Below are positions 1 through 12,468 of a stretch of DNA of 64,000 nt, piece after piece. Each line of letters begins with the position of its first letter. The stretch's first letter is position 1. Source of the DNA: Melastoma dodecandrum (lineage: Eukaryota > Streptophyta > Magnoliopsida > Myrtales > Melastomataceae); assembly GCA_029817715.1 (NCBI GenBank), contig JARUPY010000397.1:992001-1056000 (forward strand). The letters run 5' to 3'. The position numbers and the translations under genes are program-made. The notes under the pieces are model-generated. The model was not told the origin of the DNA, did not search any database, and saw nothing but the letters and a program-made list of their open reading frames with translations.

Positions 1-55
1 AGCTGGTGAGCATGTCTGTCTAACGAAATGCCTTGATTTTGTTTGCTTGTTTCAG

Positions 56-2176
56 CTTATCAAGCTCTCTCAATTTTTCATGTTTGTAGGTGAAGGAAGG
101 GCACATGTTTCTCAAGGTGATCAGATGCGAAAGTTGCTCGTTTCTGAAGTAGCTACAGAACAAAGCCAGTTGGGTCAAAGGCGAGGGACACTCATTCGTG
201 GTGTAGATACTGCTGAATCTGGTAATTTCCGGGAATCTGTCACATCTTCTAATGTATCTCCTAGTTACCTGTTCGGCTCTCCGCCCGATCCGGCCAAGTC
301 ATGGTGTAATTCTGTATTGAATCTTGAGAGGCAAGGAAGTTGTAGCTCTAATCAGAAGGTACCTTCTCAAAATGGCCGTTCTTCGGATACAACATCCAGT
401 TCCTACATGAAGGTTCCTCAGCCATTTCACAATCAAGGGCAATCTGGAGACAAACAACAGTTCCAAGGCGAGCTGCCTTATCGAAACGGTTTTCATCCCG
501 GTTCTTTCTCCTCCTGTTCAGGGGAACCACCTAACCAGCTTTGTTTTGTGGCATATGACCATCATGGCTACCAATCCAAGGATGTCGTCTCGAAGGAACT
601 CGTACAGAACAGAAATGATGAAAAGCATCATTGGCTTTCCAGTTCAGAACTTAGGAATGCAACAAGGCCAGTGGGTCTGAATGCAACCCTTTTGAATGCT
701 CCATCAGGTCTCTCGGTTAAAGTAAAAAAGTCGGAGGATCGTCCTAAGATGCCACCATGGCTGAGGTCGGACACCAGTTTTAGTAATGAGGCATTTGTGA
801 GGCAAGTTGATCTGAATGAAGCTCTTTTGGGTGGTTGGACGAGTGGCCTGAGTGATAAGGAAAAGAAAAGGGAGGATCATCCTAAGATACCACCTTGGCT
901 GAAACCAGAGACAGGTTCCCGGGATAAGGACTCTGGAAGACCTGGTTTGACTTGTATGGAATCAATGGAAGTTGAGGCAGGCCGGCTGGTTTCTTCTTTG
1001 GACAATGTGGAGACAAACTGGAACAACGGAGGACAGTGTGCCAGTGACGAAAGGATTCTCGGGTTTCGTATTAGCGAGAAGGGTGCCATTCCACCTTCTC
1101 GTCCTTTGGAGGGTACAGTTTGGGATTATGATAGGAAAACTGGGTTTCTCGATATTAACTTGCCCTGCAATTCGGGTCCCGAGTTGGCTAAACTGAGTTA
1201 TGCCGAATCTTTTGTCGCTGACAAAGGGAATGATATGAAACCCTGTCATGCTATCGATTTGAATTTGGTCATCAGTGAAGATGAAGCTTCTGCAATGCCT
1301 TGTGTTCCAAGCAGGGCAGGAAAGCATATTCCCGATATTGATCTGGAGGCTCCTGGAGTCCCAGACGTTGAGTTTGGGGAGGAGAACGGTGAGAAATCCT
1401 GTAGGTTGATTGATGAAGGAATGATATCTGCTGCGGAGGCAATTGTGGCCATCACTTCTTCCTCTGTTGTTGATTATGGCTTCTCTGTGGACAAAGTCTG
1501 CTTTCCGGTAGGATGTACTGAGGATCCGCTGAATTGGTTAGCTGATGTCGCCGAGTCCTGTTTGATCGGCACAGAGATGAGGTCTGCCTCCATTGTTTCT
1601 AAGTGTGAACAAACCCAGCGGCAGGATGAGGAATCCTCATTGGAAGAGATAGAAAACTTTGAGTTGATGACGTTGAAGCTGACGGAGACGAAACCGGAGG
1701 ACTATTTCCCCAAACCCTTCGTTCCAGACATCCCAAAAGAGGACGAGCCTGCAGCGAATAGGACCTCGGGCCGTCCTCGCAGAGGGCAAGCGAGGAGAGG
1801 AAGGCAGCGGCGGGATTTCCAGAGGGATATCCTCCCAGGACTCGCATCTCTATCCAGGCATGAAGTAACAGAGGATCTTCAGACTTTCGGGAGCCTGATG
1901 AGAGCCACGGGTCACACATGGCAGTCGGGACTGACAAGGAGGAATTCCAGGAATGGTTCCACGAGGGGAAGGAGGAGAGCATCGGCAGCCTCCGCCATCG
2001 TGTCTCAAACCGCCTGTACCTATGCACCGCCGACGCTTGTTCAGCAGCAAAGTACATTTGATGCAGGGACAGAGGACAGGAGCCTGACGAGCTGGGGGAA
2101 AACCACGAGACGGCCCAGGAGGCAGAGGTGCCCCCACGTAGGTAACCCCCAGTCGATACCGGTGACACGATCGTGA
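56..2176 (+). CDS. DUF863 family protein, C-terminal exon (5' part outside window)
   Basis: This is one long open exon of about 700 codons ending in TGA at 2174-2176. The N-terminal part of the gene lies left of the window. A good acceptor (TTGTTTCAG) ends at 55; a second AG at 89 also keeps an open frame, so the exon could start at 90. The protein is Ser/Asn-rich and repeats a short 'PPWL' segment around 760-900. It contains a 'DLN(L)' stretch (AIDLNLV) and ends in the strongly basic block GRPRRGQARRGRQRRDFQRD followed by ILPGLASLSRHEVTEDLQ. That C-terminal signature identifies the plant-specific DUF863 family. The molecular function is unknown; the basic tail and DLN motif suggest a nuclear role, which is inference. 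The family call is confident, the exon start less so. Confidence 0.85.
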   Translation, partial: LIKLSQFFMFVGEGRAHVSQGDQMRKLLVSEVATEQSQLGQRRGTLIRGVDTAESGNFRESVTSSNVSPSYLFGSPPDPAKSWCNSVLNLERQGSCSSNQKVPSQNGRSSDTTSSSYMKVPQPFHNQGQSGDKQQFQGELPYRNGFHPGSFSSCSGEPPNQLCFVAYDHHGYQSKDVVSKELVQNRNDEKHHWLSSSELRNATRPVGLNATLLNAPSGLSVKVKKSEDRPKMPPWLRSDTSFSNEAFVRQVDLNEALLGGWTSGLSDKEKKREDHPKIPPWLKPETGSRDKDSGRPGLTCMESMEVEAGRLVSSLDNVETNWNNGGQCASDERILGFRISEKGAIPPSRPLEGTVWDYDRKTGFLDINLPCNSGPELAKLSYAESFVADKGNDMKPCHAIDLNLVISEDEASAMPCVPSRAGKHIPDIDLEAPGVPDVEFGEENGEKSCRLIDEGMISAAEAIVAITSSSVVDYGFSVDKVCFPVGCTEDPLNWLADVAESCLIGTEMRSASIVSKCEQTQRQDEESSLEEIENFELMTLKLTETKPEDYFPKPFVPDIPKEDEPAANRTSGRPRRGQARRGRQRRDFQRDILPGLASLSRHEVTEDLQTFGSLMRATGHTWQSGLTRRNSRNGSTRGRRRASAASAIVSQTACTYAPPTLVQQQSTFDAGTEDRSLTSWGKTTRRPRRQRCPHVGNPQSIPVTRS

Positions 2177-3640
2177 GTTAAAAAGAGGACGACACTGAGG
2201 CATACGTCAGTACATTTTTACCGGGTAAGGTGGAGGAGGGTTGCGAAAATAATGGCTCTTGGTAAGATAGCAGCATTTTGGGGTGAATGAAAACAATGTC
2301 CGTGGGAAGGAAGGCCAAGTCGGCGTAAGAGAAAGTAAAATGGTGGGGGATTAATTTGACATTGTCATCATGAGTTCTATTGAACTGATCTTTAAGATAT
2401 ATTAGGGACACCTCCGAAATCAGGACAGGACGACTGCTCCAAAATATTCAATATATTTATATTTATACCGGAATTTACTCGGTTAATAAATTTCAAAAAT
2501 AAAAACCGACTTTGAAGTGTATAACTTCCCGGTTAGTAATTCACTTAACATTTTTATTTCGAAGAAAGAAAACACAAGAGTACATGTCTGATTGTCAGAT
2601 ATCTTGAAGTTGGACCCGAAACAACGTATTGTCGAAAATAATGAGCCATAATTTTACTAGTTAAATGAAAGTGATCCTATGATTGATGAATGAATGCGAA
2701 CTAAGTAAACTCTGTCATTTCAAATACATGATTATTCATTCAAATCCAACAGTTCAATTTTCATGTACACCTATTCTTTCCATTTGCATCTAAAGTATGC
2801 CTGCCATACACGACTAATTTGATTTCTTATCTACATATTTAGAATAATTTCTAGTAACTTTGCACCAAAAATACGTGGTTTCTAACTGCGTGTTAGGTGC
2901 AATTGTGCAAAGACGGGATAGAGAACCGTGTCTTTGAACTCTCATTTAGTGTTGCTATTCATATCGGAACCTCGCGGCACTAAGTCAGGGGTCAAAGACA
3001 TGGTTTTCAACCTCATCATTGTCAAGCTCTTCCTATCACTCAGTTCATAATTGCGTCTTCATTACGAATTGAGATGCGTGTATTGACGATATTTCGAAAG
3101 TTTTGCAAACTTTGGAATTTCTTTAAATCTAATGCGTACAATCCTTTACAGCTTTACTGCTCGCATCAAATCACATGATACCTTATTATCTCAGTTCAAT
3201 ACAAATTCAATCAAATTTTTTTAACCTACGATTAGAAAAAAATATATTAGATACATCATAACATTACAATTATTGTTTGATATGCAAATCATTGCGTTGT
3301 CATGGGAATATTAAAACTATTTAAATACATTCCCCTTTTTACCCCAACCCCGCAATTCAAACCTCAATTATTTTCTGGGAAAGAAATTTAGTAACGTACA
3401 ATAATAATAATAATAATAATCCTCTCATTGAATATGACCTCCGAGATTTATCTCTCATTGTCCAACGTTGGTGATCATGACTCGACAAGTTTTTCCTTTT
3501 TTAAATGCTTTTGGGGGTGGGCCACATCCTTAGGCACACAAACCTCATAATCCAAAATCGAGTTTTATACGAAAATATGGTTAGTTTTTTAAAAAAATTA
3601 TAAAATACAGTTTCAATTTTGTAAAATACGATTTTACCGT
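2177..3640. other. Intergenic spacer downstream of DUF863 gene
   Basis: AT-rich sequence with no coding region I can support. The first few hundred bases presumably hold the 3' UTR and poly(A) signals of the DUF863 gene. A (AAT)n microsatellite occupies about 3400-3420. Confidence 0.6.
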
Positions 3641-4670
3641 CGAAGGGGCGCGTTCTGATCGTGAGAGGCTTTTTGGCGTGCCAGACTCCCTCTCATTTGC
3701 TTCTACATCATGGAGTGACATTACCCTGATATATTGATTCGTCAGTTTGGCGATTATCAGCTCGTGCCGGCAAAATGCGACACCAACAAGGCACTCCATC
3801 AGATGGATTTGCGCGGCAAGACGATGAACAACTGGAGAGAGGTCCATCGGGTGTCTGTGGAGCTGTGGGAAGATCAGATGAACAAGGTCGTGCCACTGTT
3901 TTGGGAGTCTCGCACTAAATACTCCAAATGGTATGCGAAACACCCCAGACAATACATATCGCTCACCGGCTTCATGCTATGCACAATGGTAAGTCGTTTA
4001 TGAGTATCACATTACTTTTTTCCATTCCATTTTTTAACTTTAACCTATATTTGTTATATAGATGAAGAATTTCGCAAGATTAAGCTTTAGTCCGACCAGC
4101 CGAATTCGTTTCTCTTGCCGAGGAGTCCATACAGATGATGCGGGAGTATGCACCGGTACGATGGTCGTACTGGCGGGTTGAAAGATCAACTTGTATACGA
4201 GTTCATGCCGCCAGGTGAACACCAGATGGAGGAAGATCATCCTCACATGGACGATACAGAAGAGGAGCATAAAGATGAGGAGGTGCCATGGACATATGAG
4301 GACCCCGTATTTGACGAGGAGGACCATGAAGTACGAGAAGGCATCCTCATCTCGCAAGTTGTCCATATTGATGCTGATTACAGCACACATTACTTCTATG
4401 TTGGGTCCAGTTCAACTCCAGGAGCTCCGATTAAAGGGGGCGAGAGAATTCGGGTAAGTCCTTTGATGTTCGATTGATTTAAACTCTCGTAACTCAACTA
4501 ATATAAGTTTTTTAGGTACGACCATTCACAACATGGAGAAGGACCTTCTCAAATCACGCAATTGTACCCGGATGATTCATCGGAGCAGCCTCACGTTCCA
4601 GAAGATCCCGTCATCAGGCCTTATGTTAGGAGAAAATTGACGAGGCGTATGAGACTTTACTGATGTTTGT
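3641..4670 (+). pseudogene. Decayed plant mobile domain (PMD, MAIN-like) transposon ORF, 3' part
   Basis: The piece at 3734-4003 reads IRQFGDYQLVPAKCDTNKAL, then MDLRGKTMNNW and a WYAKHPRQYI segment. These match the C-terminal half of the plant mobile domain found in MAIN-like proteins and in PMD-carrying transposons. A second open piece, 4148-4477 and on to about 4660, is acidic and His-rich and lies after what looks like an intron, as in long PMD transposon genes. An in-frame stop just before 3734 breaks the upstream part, and no complete 5' half is visible. I read this as a fossil of a transposon-derived gene, not a functional host gene. Confidence 0.6.
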
Positions 4671-4827
4671 AAACGCTTATGGACTTTACGTATGATATTC
4701 TAAGGTTTTATGTATGATATTATTGTTCTACTTTTATAATATGGATTGTTTCGAAGTTTGATAGTTTGGTTATTGTGTTGTTGAAATAGGGTTTCTAATA
4801 TAATTCATAAGTGTTTAGTAATGTCTA

Positions 4828-5060
4828 AGAGGGGGGCGGATTTTCAAAACCCGCCACATATATGTTCCAGGAGGGGATGGTTTTCAATACCCGTCCCTTG
4901 TGTATTCGTCTGGGCCCCCAACACTTGGAGAATTTCTCCAAATCTTTGAGGGGCGCGTTTTGAAACCGCGCCCTCATGCTGGGTTCCATTTCAAAACTCG
5001 CCCCTTCCTTTCATATATGGAGGGGCGCGTATTTTACGAAACTGGGACCGTACTTCGCAA
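4828..5060. repeat. Array of imperfect GGGGCGCG-TTTTGAAA-CGCGCCC palindromes
   Basis: Four or five short units have a G-rich arm, an A/T core and a C-rich arm: about 4830-4855, 4873-4900, 4948-4975, 4983-5008 and 5021-5050. A related half-unit lies at about 3641. They flank the PMD fossil, so they may be subterminal repeats of the same element. The assignment is inference. Confidence 0.45.
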
Positions 5061-7131
5061 ATTTTTTTTTAAAACTAACCGTATTTCCGTATAAAACTCC
5101 CCGAAATCTTATCTACCTTTTAAAGTTTTGTTTATACCCAAAATCTTATCATTCACAACCTAATTCAACTATTCACTCGTATCATCATCAATCACATGTA
5201 GTTAAAAAAGGACTGATTTAGTAGCCTGAACAATTAGTCTCTCTATTTTCCACCACCAGTACTAGCTTTAGCTTCTTCCCCGAAGCATCGTGTTGTCTCT
5301 GCCAACCACCATCAACTGGTAGGGACAGCCAGCTAGCATCATCGATTGGCAGGGGATACCAATTTCCCACTTCTGAAAAAAGACAAACCACACTCGCCTC
5401 TTGCTGCAATCCATCCTAATTTTTACTCCATTAACTTTGTGGAGTATTGCTTACTATACAACGACGACGACGAAATTGTTGCTCCGGAACCAGAAATAGG
5501 TAAATGAATCATGATCCAACCACTTTTACTACAATATGAGGAAATATGAGAAAGTTTTAATATATGATAAGTGTCCCAACTGTTCTTTCCGGGAGATTCT
5601 TCCCAGTTTTAGAGCTACATTGTTGCCTAGCTTAGTCGTTTTAATATCTAGATGGAACCAGCAGAAAGCATATGTTTAATTTATTAGTATGCTTATGCTT
5701 GAGGATGATTATGTGTCCTAAATAGCTTAGAATTCTCATGATCCCGTATGAACTGCATTTTTTTCAGTTCACTGGAAACTAAAACGAGCAAAGTATTGTA
5801 GGAGAGGGTTCAAAACCATCGCGGTGATGTAGGGAGTTGGCCAGGTGATGATGATGGTTGTAAATAGTACGATGGCATGTGCGGACGTGAAAGCGGGTGG
5901 TTCATGCATGCATGAATTGTAAAAGGGGGCAACACCGAAGGCGATGGTCGATCCAACATGACTGGATTTTAAAGTGGCGGTACAGCCGACATTGTGGCGA
6001 ATCTCGGTTGATAGTAGGGCTAGCACGATCACACCATATTTATTGATGATGCAGATCCGGTGAAAATCGAACTCCGTTATCGTTTGCCAAATATTCTACG
6101 CGTTTGGTAGTCAATAAGTGTCATCGAATAATGGATGAAACCAAATATGAGGATGGATGTTAAAGATTCACCCCCCAAGTCTAAAACATCGATACTAACT
6201 CCATGTTCAGAGTAGTTTATAAGTTTTAACGCGACTTGATTTTCTGCAACAGCGGATAGTAAAAAAAAAATACAAATTGGTAATCAGCATCGGTTTTCTT
6301 TAGTTGACCACAGAGTGGGACGAAATTCGATTTGTTTTTGTTTGAATTGTATATGAAAGTGCGATTATTCAATTATGAAATCGACAATTTTATTTAGTTA
6401 CGTAAAAAAGGGTGTCTTTTACCACAAGCCGGGTTAGTATTCCCATTTTGTCTACCAGATTCTTTCTAACTAATTATTATTTTTTTGTGTGGGGGCGTAT
6501 GGAAATCCTAATCTCGGTCTCAAAAGCTTTTCATGGGAATTTTTCCGCTCACAAATGCAGATGAAATTATTTACTCGTCTGTTTAATAAATTTAAAAAAT
6601 ATATTTAAATTATCATTCAATATTCTACTCATATTTAAATAATTCTGATTCTAATTAACTTCAGAATTACAATTATTTTCATTTTTTTTATAAGAATTTT
6701 TCCAACTTTCTCTCCTTTCTTTATGATCTGTATTCTGAGTAAATTAGAAATTAAGATTCCATTTTACAAATTCTTTTCCTAACTAACCTTTAATTATGGT
6801 ACAAGCTATATTAAAACGGACCTTTTATTAATTACTGCCATCCAAAACAACTATTGAGGGCACGAATGAATCAGACATAGCAACATACTTTTAAAGACAA
6901 AGACACGATACCCGAATCAAAGCCGACACACGTCCAAGACACCACGAACTACACAGCATGGTTAAAGTTTTAAGCCCGTCGCTTATACGGTTTCGGCAGG
7001 ATCCAAGAGATTCCGAAGGCAGCAAAATAAAATTCTGCTAAGGAGCCTCCTGCGCAGACTGCCTCCCCATTTGCCTGAAGACATCCTCTCAACCTAAGAC
7101 GAGTTAGACGGGGGAAGGGAAAGAAGGGAAA
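5061..7131. other. Intergenic spacer
   Basis: No gene that I can support. A 63-codon ORF on the minus strand (5218-5409) encodes a compositionally normal peptide with WYPLPIDDASWLSLP, which I do not recognise. The part just above 7131 is the 3' UTR side of the macro/CRAL-TRIO gene. Confidence 0.5.
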
Positions 7132-10100
7132 CTACTTCTTCGTGTCCTGAAGAAGACCCTTCCCTCCGCTAACCTCCAGATCGTGCCTGCAGCAAAACCC
7201 CGAAGCTCAAAGTTAGTTACTAGGAGACGAGGACGAGACGATCAGGCGCAGGACCAATCAAAGGACGCATAAAACAACACGAAACTCAACTGGAACACAA
7301 AGTCTGGAATGTCCAAGTGGTCACGAGGGATGTATCTGAACAGTTGCAACAGCCGGTCTGTATATATTACTTTACTCCACACCTGGAATTCATCGCCATC
7401 AGAGATGGCGCTGCATTGAGCGAGAACCCAAGGGAAAGGATCTGAAACAGAACAGAGATTGCTTGCTTACCATATTGTCGACTAGCAGCCTAAGGGCGAG
7501 AACTGCGGCCTTCAGATGGAGACTGGGGTGAAGTATGTACAGCGCCTACTCATAGAGAAAAAGTGGAAAGCATCTCAGTTGAGGCTAGAGAAGGTTAATC
7601 AACCGGAGAACAATCGCAAGATCACATACCTGCAGGTTACGCCGATGTTTCTGACCAAGGATCTGTTGTATCCTCTGTATCCATCCAAGATCAGGCAAGC
7701 TGTTCATCCGATGCAAACAATTGTAATCTCAAATAAGCTTAGTTAAGCTAGTCATATCCATTGATTTCTGTACTACTTACAGTGGCAATGATGCAGAGGA
7801 GTGGATGTAAACTATAGAATAAGGTTTGTGCATCAGGGGCTCGAACTCCTGAAACCCAGATATTTGAGAAATCAAGTTTTTGTGTCCAGGAAGGTCAAGA
7901 CTAAGAACACGGTGCAACATTTGACTGGCCGCAGGTCTTAAGTCTGTCTAGGCATAATAACCTTTACTACATAGAGAATGAATCGTTCCAATTCGAGGCA
8001 TCGTAGGAGGATGTGTGCTCCCACAATCACCATAACAGGGTGTCCCTCATTGTCTACTCCACCTCGATATCTGTGGTTTGAACAAAAAGATAATTCGTCA
8101 TATCCCGCTTCAACAACCCATGACAAAATTCCATCTTGGTGAGGTTAGCCAAAACAGGTTCAGGATGAAAAGAACTTCCGACAGAACTTCAAAACTGGTT
8201 TTTCCCTAACAACAATGTCAGAGCTCAGCTCAAGGTTGAGGATCTGCCGGATTTTGAAAGATAGGGCAATGTGAACATTTATTAGGATAGCCGGAAGAGC
8301 TTGCGAAACTTTCACGTATCATCCGAACTCGAGAACATAAACCCCGATGGAATTTGAAAGGTGCGGGTTAGATAGCAGGACTAGCACTCAGAAATTATTT
8401 TTTAATGATATAAAAGGATAAGAAAAGGAGATACGAAGCAATACTCACACAACTTTCATATCTGCAATATCGGACAAATTGATGGATAAGGCTTTCGAGA
8501 GATAGCTAGAATGCAGTGTATACTCTTCAGTAGGAGTTAGGCGAGGACCTCCAAAATCACCAAACCCAAGAAATTTCGCACAATTCCATCCACTACGCGC
8601 TCGAGCAGTTTTATCCCACTGCTCCTTTGTTCTCTCATCTGGATCTTTAATTAATGACATGAAAGCTGGATCCAACAATGAACCCAAATATGAAGAAGTC
8701 CTGTCAAGAAGACAATAGCCAGTAAACACACTTCACAATTTGTATTAGAACAGCAATTTTTGCCAGAGAAATCACAGCTAAACCTACAGAAAATAGCACA
8801 AGACAAGTTTGTCTGATTTTACACAATAGAAGCAATATTAGAAACACTTGGTTTAATACAAGTCACTTCAGGGCTAAGCTTATCGTGTTATCATTGATTG
8901 GGGAACAGTAAAATCGGATTTCATGTGCACATCAAGAATAAGAACTAACAGGAGATGTTGGGAAGGAATAGAAATGCAGTTGTTGACCAAAAACATTGGA
9001 CCCAAAGTATGTCAAACAAGTACAATCCTCCTCATGTTATGAAAATTTAATTAAATTCCGAAAACAGAAGAGAGCAAAGTTCTGCTTTCATGGGGTTCTG
9101 TTCCAATTGGTACACATGAAAATACTTTTGAAGGCTTCAGAACAAAGAGTCACCCAAAAACAGTTCCAAAAGAAGCCCATATGTATACTTTTCACAAGTC
9201 AGCCGGACAAACATATTTTCAATTTGACCAATTATGATTTCAAATTTAGAGGACTGAACGAATCCACCAACCTTCTAACTAAACCCACGTTCTCAGCGAT
9301 TGGAATATCAACTTTCTCTTGAGGAAGCTCTGGAGCGACCTTCTTTGGCAAAGGCTTTATTCTTATTTTACGTTCATCTATCACTGTCTCGCCATTCTCA
9401 TCCCATGTATCAAAAGGAAGCTTTGACATTGATAATAGTTCCTCTTGTTCATCTCGAGGAAAGTATAATGGCAGCAATCTACGAAACAGCGTAGACAGAA
9501 GAACGTGAAGCATATGAAAGCAAACCTAAAGAGAAGGCAAAAGGGAGATGACCAAGCTAAGAACACATTAATTTATCAAGTCTGCTTAACCATTTTCATG
9601 TAAAAAGATAAGCAATCACCTTTTGTAAATCTCGGCATCAAATGACGACGAAGTACAAAAGACTATTGCGGTAACAGCATCCTTCTGCTTCTCAAGAAAT
9701 CGGCGCACAGTTCCTGAGAAAATAATGGCAGTGACTTATGCTGCAGAACAATGAAGCAAACAAGAATGGACATCAATGATAAGACAGGAAACAATTAGAG
9801 AAAAAAAATGGTACTATCTCTTCTCCATTGAATGTACGCTGGCTCTAAAGCGCCAAGTTCGATTTATAACAATAATAACACCTCTGCTGGTATTAGAATA
9901 CTTTCTATAACTTCAACGGCTGCTAAGATAGAATTATTAAGAACATCCTGACAGTATGACTGTCATTCAGACATGAAATATATCTCACGTATGGCAACAT
10001 GTGCTGCGGCTTCCCGAGGGTAACTCTTTGCTTCCGTGTACAAGCAGCCCATTGCTATGCTGCAACCGTTCAATTCCAGAAAAGATAACTTCCAAATTAG

Positions 10101-11255
10101 ACTAGCTTGGAGAAACTAAAATTTGAACTCCCGGAAAAATATAAAACATAACAGAGACTCCTTTAGACCAACCTCTGGAGTTCATTTTCAATCAGCACCT
10201 CAAGGCAAGACCGGTAGCAATGACTCAAAGCATTTTCTGCCGCAGTATGATACTTTGCTGCATACTTTGGGCCAACAGTGTGGATCACCCTCCTAAAAAA
10301 CGTGTAAAACAAATGATGAATCACTGACCTTATCTGGATACTTGACAATTTTAAAGGTTATCAGCAATGAATAAATTCATTAATTTGGAGTAATGCCTTA
10401 TTTCGTTTTCAGAAGGAAGTTTCAAAATTACTCTAGGGCCATGCAAAAAACAAACACAAACCTTGCAGGAAGATTATATGCACTCGTAATTTTTGCTGTT
10501 CCTGTTCGACACCCACCCTATGCTCCAATAGAGATCCAAATAATGTCAGCGGAAAGTGTGACATTGTGGGACTATGAAATCAGCCAAGTGATCTTCTTAC
10601 AAGCATAGCGCATTCTTCAGCCAGACCTGGCCCAGCAGCAGCATGCAAACCTGGACTTCCATGCTTGTCATCCATACTCTAAGAGAAGCCATAAACTAAA
10701 CTACTTCAAAAAGGAATAAGGAATAACGACTTATTTCATTATGAGTACTACAGTAATAACCCCTCATCATTTTCTTTATGAACAAGAGCTAGTAACGCCG
10801 CTAATGGTGAAGCTACCAAGGAGGCCGTACCACATTGCGGATAGTACAAGCTTGCCATGTTATGCAAGATCAGTTAAAATAGGCTTTCCTCGTTTTGGAA
10901 AAACAAGAACAACTGATAAGTGCGAGAAGCCACTAACCTCATTTGTGGAGTTCACAACAGCATCCACGGCAAGATTCCACGGTTCTCCCTTCCACATATA
11001 TATCCTAGAATTGATATCTTGGTCTACCGGAAACCTTGAAATCATCCCATTGGCACCGTTTATTGACCCTCCACGGGATGCCAAAGGATCTGCGAAGTAT
11101 GGATTGGAAAACAAAGCATCCCCATCCTCATTCCCAGGCAAAGGCCCAAACTCGGTGTCTATCCACCTGGGAACTTTATCGAGTCCCAATCCACGTTTCC
11201 CATTCTCGGACAGAAAACCATTGGCTGGCACCTTTATGGCTTCAGTTTGGGTCAT
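7132..11255 (-). CDS. Macro domain plus CRAL-TRIO (Sec14-like) protein, GDAP2-like
   Basis: Fourteen exons join into one 554-residue frame: 11255-10938, 10678-10601, 10517-10462, 10292-10173, 10059-9989, 9713-9620, 9478-9272, 8700-8449, 8070-7962, 7848-7781, 7699-7630, 7545-7471, 7382-7291 and 7186-7132. All introns are GT-AG and all phases agree. Residues of about 80-230 form a macro (ADP-ribose-binding) domain, with YMWKGEPWNLAVDAVVNSTN, GLHAAAGPGLAEECA and RRVIHTVGPKY. Residues of about 380-540 form a CRAL-TRIO-like domain with RYRGGVDNEGHPVMVIVGAH, LERFILYVVKEFEP and DRLLQLFRYIPRDHL. This architecture is that of human GDAP2 and its plant homologues, such as Arabidopsis At1g69340 (about 562 residues by memory). 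ADP-ribose and lipid binding are family expectations; the substrate is unknown. The start is the first ATG of exon 1, preceded by an acceptor-like AG, so a 5' UTR intron is likely. Confidence 0.9.
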
Positions 11256-12468
11256 TGTGAAAGGCTAACCTCTTCACAAGAAGGAAAATCGCCTCCAATG
11301 CCAATCAATTAGCCGGATCACAGCATCCCAACAGCAGAATCAAACCCAATACGAGTGCCCCATCTCCCTGGCAAATGAAAACAATCAAAAGATATATTGC
11401 AAATCGAACAATCAAAATATGTCAACTCAAGCACCCCACTAATCCAGTTTTGGGCCCCGCAGGCACTTGGAACCTGTTGTGCTTATGATCGTAGAAACTA
11501 CTCCACAAACAGGGACAGAATCGAAACAAAGCAGCAACCCGGGCACGATCCGTCCCACGAAAGACGACGAATTTGACAACAATCTCGGGCAACGCCGCGC
11601 ATTACAACTCATCGCACGAAAGAAATCTAACCCATTTCCAGAAATGACGAAAATTCTCTTGAAAACAACGGGGAGGGGGATGAGGACAAAAACCAAGTAT
11701 GAACAAACGAAGGAAACGACAGGGGCAGAAGGGGATCACATGTGAAACGACCGAGAGGGGAAACGGGGAAGGAAAGGATCTGAACTCCGGGGATCCCTCC
11801 TCTCCTTTCCTTTCCTTCCTGCCTGCCTTCCCAAACGCTAGTTACAGGAATCTTAGGGGGGTGGGACAACCTGGAACTGGGAGGGATTGTCGGGAAAGGG
11901 AAGGGACGATCAGCTGTCTAATTATCGGTTTTGGGAGGGAGGGAAGGATCAAACAACAATTAACCTCCTCGCCTCACCATTGGATTGACAGACACCCCCC
12001 CCCATATTTAGAGACAACTGTGACGTCCCGTCTCGCTAACGGGGGCTTCCTTCCATCGTGTATTTTAAGGTTTCTGTCTTAAATCTGAAACTATCACAAC
12101 AATTAACCTTTCTGCTTGTATTACCGGCGTAAATGGCGGTTTAGACGGTTTGCCTCCATTAATACCATCAATTTCTCAAATAAATAACTTCCACAAAACA
12201 TGCAAAGGGTTGCGTCGCAATTTACAGAAAGGAGAGAGCATGTCATGTCCCTTTTAGTGTTTTCTTCTTTTCTTGGTAGAAAGGGAAAATAAACTAGCTT
12301 TTCCCTTTTTAGTGTTGATAGGAGCTTTTCGCTCCCCGATTGCTTCTACAGATAAGAAGAAGAATATTATGTCAGTACTTATTCGAAATAAGATGAAGGT
12401 TTTTTTTTTCTATATTCATGTTCTAAGAATTTCTCACTGTTTTTCTTTTTTCAGTCCTTCGGCTCTAT
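11256..12468. other. 5' region of the macro/CRAL-TRIO gene and spacer
   Basis: An acceptor-like AG lies about 7 nt upstream of the ATG on the minus strand. The 5' UTR intron and leader therefore probably extend into roughly 11.4-11.9 kb, which is C/T-rich on the minus strand. Open frames here are antisense or low-complexity. No other gene seen. Confidence 0.45.

Noticed and set aside
1599..2168. Minus-strand ORF of 189 codons
   Set aside because: Shadow of the Arg-rich C-terminal DUF863 coding sequence; the peptide is low-complexity Ser/Pro.
5218..5409. Minus-strand 63-codon ORF as a gene
   Set aside because: Composition looks coding-like but I recognise no family and see no flanking exons.
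10741..11268. Plus-strand ORF of 175 codons opposite the macro gene
   Set aside because: It is the antisense shadow of macro/CRAL-TRIO exon 1 and its first intron, and shows no family resemblance.
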